DNA from: Cytobacillus sp. NCCP-133
GTDB taxonomy: Bacteria > Bacillota > Bacilli > Bacillales > Cytobacillaceae
Assembly: GCF_026011715.1 (NCBI RefSeq)
Contig: NZ_BRVM01000005.1
Location: forward strand, 1-64,000
Direction: 5' to 3'
Length of the DNA stretch: 64,000 bases
This document shows positions 57,926-64,000 of the stretch, piece after piece (the first letter of the stretch is position 1; each line of letters begins with the position of its first letter). The notes beneath the pieces were generated by a model. The model was not told the DNA's origin, ran no database searches, and saw only the letters and a list, made by a program, of their open reading frames with translations. Both the position numbers and the translations under genes were made by a program.

Positions 57926-60040
57926 ATGATAAAAGCGCGGAAAGGAATCTTTCTTTCTCTTCTCGCCTTAATGCTGGCAGTCTCGCAGCTCTGGTTAGGT
58001 GCACAAATGAAGAAGGTTTCGGCGGAAGGAAACATTAAGGATCTAATCATCCTGCAAAATGTGCCGCAAATAGCCGCTGATGCGAGTGGCGAGAAAATTG
58101 AGTTAAATGCCATTCATGTCTTTAAAGAAGGACATTTCATGAAAGTCTCTTCTGGTGTTGAATGGAAGTCTTCCAATAAAAATATTGCGACCGTTGATCA
58201 GAATGGCCATGTGACCTTAACCGGTCACAACGGCAGAACGTTCATCAGTGTGAAGGATGGCCAGTTTAAAGACCGGATCGCTATTGATTACAAAGTGGAT
58301 TCAAACCGAACTGTCAAAGGCAAGCCAGCTTCAAAAGCGACTGTGATCAAGCAACAGGGAGATCGTTATAATATTATCAGCCATGCAATCAGCAAACTTT
58401 CAATTGAAGAAAAAGTTGGCCAGATGCTGATGCCTGATTTCCGCAATTGGAAGGGCAACAATGTAACTGAAATGCTTCCTGAGATTGAACAGCTTGTACA
58501 GGATTATCATTTAGGCGGAGTCATACTATTCCGTGAAAATGTTGTTACAACTGAGCAGACAGCGAAGTTAGTATCCGGCTACCAAGCTGCTTCTGAAAAG
58601 TTCGGTTTGTTAATGACAATTGACCAGGAAGGCGGTATCGTTACTCGTCTTCAATCCGGAACAGATATGCCGGGGAATATGGCACTTGGAGCGGCCAAAT
58701 CAGAAGAAATTTCCCGTAAAGTCGGGAAAACGATTGGTGAAGAGCTGGCTTCCCTTGGAATCAATATGAATTTTGCACCTGTCATGGATGTAAACAATAA
58801 TCCGGATAACCCGGTAATTGGAGTGCGATCATTTGGTGAAGACCCTGAGCTTGTCGCAAAAATGGGTGTCGCCTATACAGAGGGACTGCAAACAGCGGGT
58901 GTAGCGGCAACAGCCAAGCACTTTCCAGGGCATGGAGATACAGCAGTAGACTCCCATCTTGGTTTGCCGGAAGTACCTCATGAAAAGGATCGCTTAAAAG
59001 AAGTTGAATTATATCCTTTCCAAAAAGGGATGGAAGCAGGAATTGATGCCATCATGACTGCTCATGTAACCTTCCCTAAAATCGATGATACAAAAGCGAT
59101 CTCACAAAAAACAGGTGAGGAGATCGCGGTTCCTGCCACACTTTCGTATAAAGTGCTAACCGAATTAATGAGAGATGAAATGGGCTATGAAGGTGTCATA
59201 ACAACAGACGCCATGAACATGAAAGCTATTGCAGACCATTTTGGTCCGATTGATGCTGCTATCCGTGCAGTAAAGGCAGGAACAGATATTGTACTCATGC
59301 CTGTGGGACTCGAAGAAGTTGCTGATGGTCTGCTCGACGCAGTGGAAAGCGGTGAGATTACAGAAGAACAGATTGAGGCTTCCGTTGAAAGAATTCTAAC
59401 GCTGAAACTCAAACGCGGAATTATTAAAGAAGAAACACCCCTCCCGATTGAAGAAAAAATTGCACAAGCACTTGAGGTTGTTGGATCTCTAGAGCATAAG
59501 CAAGTGGAAAAAGAGGCAGCTGAGCGCTCCATTACATTAGTAAAAAATGAAGGAGCTGCATTGCCGTTAAAGGTTGAAGAAGCTGATGAGATTGTAGTCG
59601 TCGGGAATACGTACATTGCAAGCCTGGGGGAGGCAATTAGTAAGCGTCACAAAAATACAGCTGTTATGCAAACATCAGAATATATATTAACGGACGCTCA
59701 GCGTCAGCAAATAAAGGATGCCAGTGCAGTAATTGTTGGATCCTACACTTATAATGTATCGGGCCGATCACCGAACAGCGATCAAATGAAACTGATTAAC
59801 TCCATTATAGATGAAACCGACGCACCGGTAATAGGTGTTGGCATCCGCAACCCATATGACATAATGGCATATCCGGAAGTTGATGCCTACCTTGCACAAT
59901 ACGGATTCAGAACAGCAAGCTTTGGGGCAACGGCAGCAGCCATCTTCGGCCAAGTCAACCCTTCCGGTAAATTGCCGGTGACAATTCCCGGGCAGGATGG
60001 CAGTGGTTTATATAAATTTGGACATGGGTTGCGCTATTAA
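57926..60040 (+). CDS. nagZ: Exo-beta-N-acetylglucosaminidase
   Basis: A 704-residue secreted glycoside hydrolase family 3 enzyme. A signal peptide (about 1-31) and a small Big-like beta domain (about 35-120, SGVEWKSSNKNIATVDQNG) precede the GH3 barrel with the NagZ motif KHFPGHGDTAVDSHLGLP (His/Asp acid-base dyad) and nucleophile in VITTDAMNMKAI. A second alpha/beta domain follows. It cuts GlcNAc from muropeptides outside the cell. The Big-like part is an addition compared with the usual NagZ length of about 640. Confidence 0.9.
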   Translation: MIKARKGIFLSLLALMLAVSQLWLGAQMKKVSAEGNIKDLIILQNVPQIAADASGEKIELNAIHVFKEGHFMKVSSGVEWKSSNKNIATVDQNGHVTLTGHNGRTFISVKDGQFKDRIAIDYKVDSNRTVKGKPASKATVIKQQGDRYNIISHAISKLSIEEKVGQMLMPDFRNWKGNNVTEMLPEIEQLVQDYHLGGVILFRENVVTTEQTAKLVSGYQAASEKFGLLMTIDQEGGIVTRLQSGTDMPGNMALGAAKSEEISRKVGKTIGEELASLGINMNFAPVMDVNNNPDNPVIGVRSFGEDPELVAKMGVAYTEGLQTAGVAATAKHFPGHGDTAVDSHLGLPEVPHEKDRLKEVELYPFQKGMEAGIDAIMTAHVTFPKIDDTKAISQKTGEEIAVPATLSYKVLTELMRDEMGYEGVITTDAMNMKAIADHFGPIDAAIRAVKAGTDIVLMPVGLEEVADGLLDAVESGEITEEQIEASVERILTLKLKRGIIKEETPLPIEEKIAQALEVVGSLEHKQVEKEAAERSITLVKNEGAALPLKVEEADEIVVVGNTYIASLGEAISKRHKNTAVMQTSEYILTDAQRQQIKDASAVIVGSYTYNVSGRSPNSDQMKLINSIIDETDAPVIGVGIRNPYDIMAYPEVDAYLAQYGFRTASFGATAAAIFGQVNPSGKLPVTIPGQDGSGLYKFGHGLRY

Positions 60041-60203
60041 AGTTTGAAGTTCTTTCTGTTTAGATCAGTGAAGAAAAGTGATATCAACGGAATTTCCAAT
60101 ATATCTATTAAATTTAGAGATATATCATCGAAACCGAAATGGACTGGACAAGCCTTTTTCAGGTTTTGTCCAGATCCCGTTTTCAAACACGGAGGGAAAT
60201 CAA

Positions 60204-61463
60204 ATGAAAAAGTGGTTTATGTCTTTCTTGACAATGATTCTAGTACTCTCTTCTTTATCTGTAGTGCTTGCAGACAATGGAAATGGCAAAGCGAAAGGCA
60301 AGGATAAAAAGTTCCAGCTGGGTGTTGAAGTGCTTTTAAAAGAGCAAAAGCATCTGATTGAAGGAAAAAAAGTAGGGCTGATTACAAATCCAACTGGGGT
60401 GGATCAGGATCTTAACAGCATTGTTGATCTCTTGCATAATGACCCGGATGTTGAGTTGACTGCTTTATATGGACCGGAGCATGGAGTCCGCGGAAGCGCA
60501 CAGGCGGGGGAATATGTTGAATTTTATATCGATGAAATAACAGGCGTGCCAGTATACAGTTTATACGGGAATACAAAAAAGCCTACACCGGAAATGCTTG
60601 AAAATGTAGATGTGCTTCTATTTGACATCCAGGATGTAGGAACCCGTTTCTACACATACATTTATACAATGGCTAATGCAATGGAAGCTGCCGAAGAGAA
60701 CGATATTCCTTTCATCGTCTTGGACCGTCCAAATCCCCAGGGAGGGACAAAAGTTGAGGGACCTGTGCTTGACATGAAATATTCTTCATTTGTAGGAAAC
60801 TATTCAATTCCGCTTCGCCACGGCATGACTGTAGGTGAGCTTGCAGAGTTGTTCAATAAGGAATTTGGTATAGGCGCAGATTTAACGGTTGTAGAAATGA
60901 ACGGATGGAAGCGCAATATGTATTATGACGACACGAATCTCCCATTTGTCATGCCTTCACCCAATATGCCAACAATAGAGACAGCGTTGGTATATCCCGG
61001 TGCTGCATTAATCGAAGGAACAAATGTCTCTGAGGGACGTGGAACAACTAAGCCATTCGAATTAATCGGTGCACCGTTCATCAATGCTGATGATTTGGCA
61101 TCTCACTTGAACAGTCTGAATCTGCCTGGTGTGGCTTTCAGAGCTGCTTCCTTTATGCCGAGCTTTTCAAAACATGCTGGGAGACTCTCACATGGTATTC
61201 AAATCCATATTACACAACGCAATGCGTTCAAGCCGGTAGAGACAGGACTTCATATCGTCAAAGCGATTCATGATATGTATCCGGATCACTTCCAATTCCG
61301 TGCTGAAAATAATGCAGGCATTTCATTTTTTGATAACCTCATGGGGAATGGATGGATCCGTGCTGCAATTGAAGATGGGCAATCTGTAGAGGAAATCTCT
61401 GTCCGATGGCAACAGGAATTGAACGAGTTCAATCAAACACGTGAACAATACTTGCTCTACTAA
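60204..61463 (+). CDS. namZ: Exo-beta-N-acetylmuramidase (DUF1343)
   Basis: A 419-residue secreted DUF1343 protein (B. subtilis YbbC/NamZ), which releases MurNAc from the non-reducing ends of peptidoglycan chains. After a signal peptide (about 1-22, ending VLA) come VGLITNPTGVD, YGPEHGVRGSAQAGE, FDIQDVGTRFYTYIYTM, VLDRPNPQGG and EGRGTTKPFE. The start is ATG at 60204 after GGAGGG; the frame is open 42 codons further upstream. A strong terminator follows, so nagP has its own or read-through transcript. Confidence 0.92.
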   Translation: MKKWFMSFLTMILVLSSLSVVLADNGNGKAKGKDKKFQLGVEVLLKEQKHLIEGKKVGLITNPTGVDQDLNSIVDLLHNDPDVELTALYGPEHGVRGSAQAGEYVEFYIDEITGVPVYSLYGNTKKPTPEMLENVDVLLFDIQDVGTRFYTYIYTMANAMEAAEENDIPFIVLDRPNPQGGTKVEGPVLDMKYSSFVGNYSIPLRHGMTVGELAELFNKEFGIGADLTVVEMNGWKRNMYYDDTNLPFVMPSPNMPTIETALVYPGAALIEGTNVSEGRGTTKPFELIGAPFINADDLASHLNSLNLPGVAFRAASFMPSFSKHAGRLSHGIQIHITQRNAFKPVETGLHIVKAIHDMYPDHFQFRAENNAGISFFDNLMGNGWIRAAIEDGQSVEEISVRWQQELNEFNQTREQYLLY

Positions 61464-61478
61464 ACTAGCAAAAAGAAA

Positions 61479-61516
61479 AAAGAACTTGGTGAGGAACCTC
61501 ACCAAGTTCTTTTTTC
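61479..61516 (+). terminator. Terminator after namZ
   Basis: A 16-bp stem AAAGAACTTGGTGAGG / CCTCACCAAGTTCTTT followed by TTTT. Confidence 0.9.
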
Positions 61517-61617
61517 CTATTCTGTGACTTTCGACATATTTCGGGTGGTGCCTGGTTCTGAAAAATAAAGCCTGTTCATAGAAATTATAAAAATGTAAAA
61601 AGAAAGAGGTGTTTGGA

Positions 61618-62994
61618 ATGTTGGAGTTTTTACAAAGGATTGGTAAGTCTTTGATGCTTCCGATTGCGATTATGCCGGCTGCGGCACTATTGCTGAGGCT
61701 TGGACAGGATGACCTTTTAGGAATTCCGTTTATCTCTGCAGCCGGGAATGCGGTATTTGGCCACTTGGCTCTTCTGTTTGCGATAGGGATTGCTATTGGG
61801 TTCTCGAAGGATGGCAGCGGAGCAGCGGCGCTTGCCGGCGCAGTTGGCTATTTCGTGTTGTCAGAAGGTGCTGTTGCTATTAATGACACAATCAATATGG
61901 GGGTTTTCGGAGGGATCATTTCCGGTATTATTGCAGGGCTATTATACAATAAATATCATAATATTAAACTGCCGGATTGGCTTGGATTCTTTGGCGGGAA
62001 GCGATTTGTTCCGATTATTACATCGCTTGTGATGCTAATCATCGCGTTCCTGTTTGGCTATGTTTGGCCGCCGGTCCAGGCAGGGATCAACAGCGTCGGG
62101 GACTGGATTATCGGCGCTGGAGCTGCGGGTGTAGGTGTTTTCGGCTTCATGAATCGCCTTTTAATTCCAATTGGTCTGCATCATATTCTAAACACACTAG
62201 TATGGTTTGAGTTTGGAGAATTTACAAATGCAGCAGGGGATGTCATTAAAGGAGACTTATGGCGCTTCCTTGCTAAAGACCCATCTGCCGGTATTTTTAT
62301 GGCCGGATTCTTCCCAATCATGATGTTCGGATTGCCTGGAGCGGCGTTCGCAATGATTGCAGCAGCTAAAAAGGAAAGAAGAAAAGTGATGACCGGTGCA
62401 TTGGCGGGCCTCGCATTTACCTCCTTCTTGACTGGTATTACAGAGCCGATTGAATTCTCATTTATGTTCTTATCGCCTGTTTTATATTTCATTCATGCTA
62501 TATTAACAGGTTTGGCTATGTCTATAGCATATATTCTTGATATCCATCATGGATTTGGATTTTCAGCAGGGGCATTGGATTATTTTCTGAACTTTGGTAT
62601 TGCAGAGAAGCCGATACTCCTGACTGGAATCGGCCTCATCTATGCACTTCTCTATTTTGTGATCTTCTATTTCCTTATAAAAAAATTAGACTTGAAAACG
62701 CCAGGACGAGAAGATGAGATAGAAGGCGAAATTGAAGAGAACTCCTCTGTTAAAGACAACTACGTGGAAGCAGCAAATCAGTATCTTGCTGCACTGGGCG
62801 GAAATGATAATCTTGTGGAGGTTGACAACTGTGTCACCCGCCTTAGGTTAAAGGTCAGAGATATGTCGCTGGTGGATGAAGCTCGATTAAAACAGCTCGG
62901 TTCAAAAGGGGTCATTAAACTGAGCAAAACCAGCCTCCAAGTCATTGTTGGGACGGATGTTGAATTCCTTTCAAATGAATTAAAGAAAATATAA
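61618..62994 (+). CDS. nagP: PTS N-acetylglucosamine transporter EIICB
   Basis: A 458-residue PTS permease with an EIIC domain (about 1-360, ten helices, LLIPIGLHHILN and GITEPIEFSFMFLSP) and a C-terminal EIIB domain with the phospho-Cys in VDNCVTRLRL (near 406). It lacks EIIA. The sequence follows B. subtilis NagP (MLSFLQKLGKS, KTPGRED linker) more closely than MurP. It imports the GlcNAc freed by NagZ. The ATG at 61618 follows AAAGAGGTG; a GTG three codons earlier overlaps the site. Confidence 0.92.
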   Translation: MLEFLQRIGKSLMLPIAIMPAAALLLRLGQDDLLGIPFISAAGNAVFGHLALLFAIGIAIGFSKDGSGAAALAGAVGYFVLSEGAVAINDTINMGVFGGIISGIIAGLLYNKYHNIKLPDWLGFFGGKRFVPIITSLVMLIIAFLFGYVWPPVQAGINSVGDWIIGAGAAGVGVFGFMNRLLIPIGLHHILNTLVWFEFGEFTNAAGDVIKGDLWRFLAKDPSAGIFMAGFFPIMMFGLPGAAFAMIAAAKKERRKVMTGALAGLAFTSFLTGITEPIEFSFMFLSPVLYFIHAILTGLAMSIAYILDIHHGFGFSAGALDYFLNFGIAEKPILLTGIGLIYALLYFVIFYFLIKKLDLKTPGREDEIEGEIEENSSVKDNYVEAANQYLAALGGNDNLVEVDNCVTRLRLKVRDMSLVDEARLKQLGSKGVIKLSKTSLQVIVGTDVEFLSNELKKI

Positions 62995-62998
62995 AGTG

Positions 62999-63036
62999 AA
63001 AGCTGGCACTCTTTATTTAAGGGGCCAGCTTTTTGC
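62999..63036 (+). terminator. Terminator of nagP
   Basis: AAGCTGGC / GCCAGCTT stem followed by TTTTG. Confidence 0.8.
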
Positions 63037-63370
63037 ATCCTAAGGGTAATACATAGAAGGAGTAAAAGTTCTTTTGGTTTAGTTACTTTCGTAAAATTAG
63101 TTGCTTTCGAACTAATATTAATCAGCGGTAAAAAATTTTTAAGTGAAAAAAGCAATCTACGAGAAAAGAGCCTTTGATTTTTAGCTAAATGGGAAAAAAT
63201 TCTTGTCATTTTCTTCAGATGATTAATTAGAAATTTAATAGAGAAATAAAAAAACTAATGGACAAGCGCACTTTTTTACTGGACTATGATGTTCGCTTAT
63301 GCATGTCCACACATTATACATAACATGACTACGTAAGGGTTCCCTTATTAAATGACTATAGAGGGGGGAT
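63037..63370. other. Gene-free, AT-rich region
   Basis: No ORF is supported. Near 63260-63310, TGGACAAGCG and CGCTTATGCATGTCCA form an imperfect inverted repeat that may be part of the promoter or leader of the next small gene. Confidence 0.4.
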
Positions 63371-63376
63371 ATGACC

Positions 63377-63505
63377 ATGCTAGCACCTTTAACAATTTTG
63401 GTTGTTATTTTATTGGCTGTCGTTTTATTATTAGCAAGTATTCTAGCACCTTCAACAGCAGGCGCGATCAGAAACGCAATCTGCTCACTCCTGGAGTGTG
63501 CCTAG
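63377..63505 (+). CDS. Small hydrophobic peptide, possibly secreted
   Basis: A 42-residue peptide: a membrane or signal helix (LTILVVILLAVVLLLASIL) followed by APSTAGA, a possible signal-peptidase site, and a short tail IRNAICSLLECA with two Cys. GGGGGG lies nine bases before the ATG at 63377 (an ATG two codons earlier is also possible) and a strong terminator follows, so it is very likely expressed. It could be a signalling peptide, a bacteriocin-like peptide or a membrane toxin. No family recognised. Confidence 0.6.
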   Translation: MLAPLTILVVILLAVVLLLASILAPSTAGAIRNAICSLLECA

Positions 63506-63525
63506 GACAGAAAGGATATTTGCGA

Positions 63526-63553
63526 GAAACCCCGGAAGCACCGGGGTTTTTCC
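63526..63553 (+). terminator. Terminator of the small peptide gene
   Basis: AACCCCGG / CCGGGGTT stem followed by TTTCC. Confidence 0.85.
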
Positions 63554-63662
63554 TATATTAGGGACATTCCCCCAATTCATAATCCAAATAGATGTTTGTC
63601 CACTGCCAATAGGGCGCAGATTCATAGAATGATAAGAGAAAACGAAAAGGCGGGCTTAAATT

Positions 63663-64000
63663 ATGAAAGAAAAAAACAAGGAATATAGAAACAATAACAA
63701 AAAAATATCATCTGAGAAATCGGAAGCTGTGCAAAAGCTGGCGGCAAACTTAATTGAAGACGAGAAAAATCTTGATTTCGGGTCTATTTTCAAGATGGCC
63801 AACAAATTATTAAAGGATGATTCATTAAAGGAATTAGTAGAAGAAATCAATAAAGAGCCTAGGGGAACTATAAAGGATTTAGTGGAAGAGGCAAACGAAG
63901 ATAACACTGATCTTACTAATTTGAGAAAAGAAATAGGTCAATTAAAGAAAGAACTCGAAAAAACACAAATAGAAGTAGCCGAATTAAAAAAGCAAAATGC
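63663..64000 (+). CDS. Coiled-coil protein, cut by window end
   Basis: The first 112 residues of a charged, helical protein. After a polar lead (MKEKNKEYRNNNKK), heptad-like segments follow (LAANLIEDEK, LRKEIGQLKKELEKTQIEVAELKKQ), predicting a coiled coil. No membrane segment so far. The start follows AAAAGGCGGG. The family cannot be named from this part; the stop lies beyond the window. Confidence 0.65.
   Translation, partial: MKEKNKEYRNNNKKISSEKSEAVQKLAANLIEDEKNLDFGSIFKMANKLLKDDSLKELVEEINKEPRGTIKDLVEEANEDNTDLTNLRKEIGQLKKELEKTQIEVAELKKQN

Noticed and set aside
61618-62994. MurP (MurNAc PTS) as expected next to namZ
   Set aside because: N-terminus, linker KTPGRED and EIIB part follow NagP more closely; the gene starts MLEFLQRIGKS like NagP.
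63352-63561. 69-codon ORF over the small hydrophobic peptide gene
   Set aside because: It runs through the terminator and lacks a ribosome site; the overlapping 42-codon frame has both.

Overview
This window comes from the chromosome of a low-GC, spore-forming member of the Bacillaceae (Bacillus, Cytobacillus or Mesobacillus type). The evidence is strong AGGAGG ribosome sites, frequent TTG and GTG starts, a 5S rRNA gene at the left edge, spore genes (sspH, a CdaS-type cyclase, a possible gamma-SASP) and typical Bacillus regulation (T-boxes, a cobalamin riboswitch, TnrA, CsoR, BirA and cre-like sites). No phage, insertion sequence or CRISPR array is visible. The only dispersed repeat is a short palindrome-rich element present in four copies.

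Left part (1-13 kb): 5S rRNA, a LysE-type exporter, MgtE, SspH, and a copper module (csoR-copZ, then copA behind its own CsoR-like operator). Behind copA lie a small membrane protein with no normal start codon and a glutaredoxin-like ORF whose first active-site Cys codon is TGA followed by a SECIS-like hairpin, so probably a selenoprotein. Next come a cobalamin riboswitch with terminator ahead of class I ribonucleotide reductase nrdAB, and the bioY-bioB unit behind a BirA-type operator.

Middle part (13-40 kb): the fructose operon fruR-fruK-fruA, a type I toxin locus with a tiny holin-like toxin, an alpha/beta hydrolase, an MFS exporter and a MOSC protein. Two tandem tryptophan T-boxes precede the complete trpEGDCFBA operon. 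Then follow a nitrate/sulfonate/taurine-type ABC transporter, a methyltransferase, CdaS, a Ktr-type potassium channel subunit, an SRAP protein, a DinB protein, a class B penicillin-binding protein, and small or decayed genes including a frameshifted glyoxalase-family gene.

Nitrate region (40.8-51.2 kb): one long gene set that reads as an anaerobic nitrate respiration system with an unusual design. The molybdenum subunit is of the assimilatory NasC type, without a Tat leader. It is encoded with a b-type membrane protein, a four-cluster ferredoxin and a Tat-exported Rieske protein, which suggests a quinol-linked respiratory complex. A NarK-type transporter carries a C-terminal PAS domain and is followed at once by a histidine kinase with no sensor domain, a LuxR-type response regulator, an NreA-like GAF protein and a second PAS-containing kinase. 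The promoter has two identical-type 13-bp palindromes, 21 bp apart, placed as for a class II activator.

Right part (51-64 kb): chrA with a PadR regulator, a frameshifted fbpA-like gene divergent from tnrA (two TnrA boxes between them), a split threonine/serine exporter, a cell-wall recycling operon (amiE-nagZ-namZ-nagP) with a NagR-like operator, a small secreted or membrane peptide gene, and a coiled-coil protein cut by the window end.
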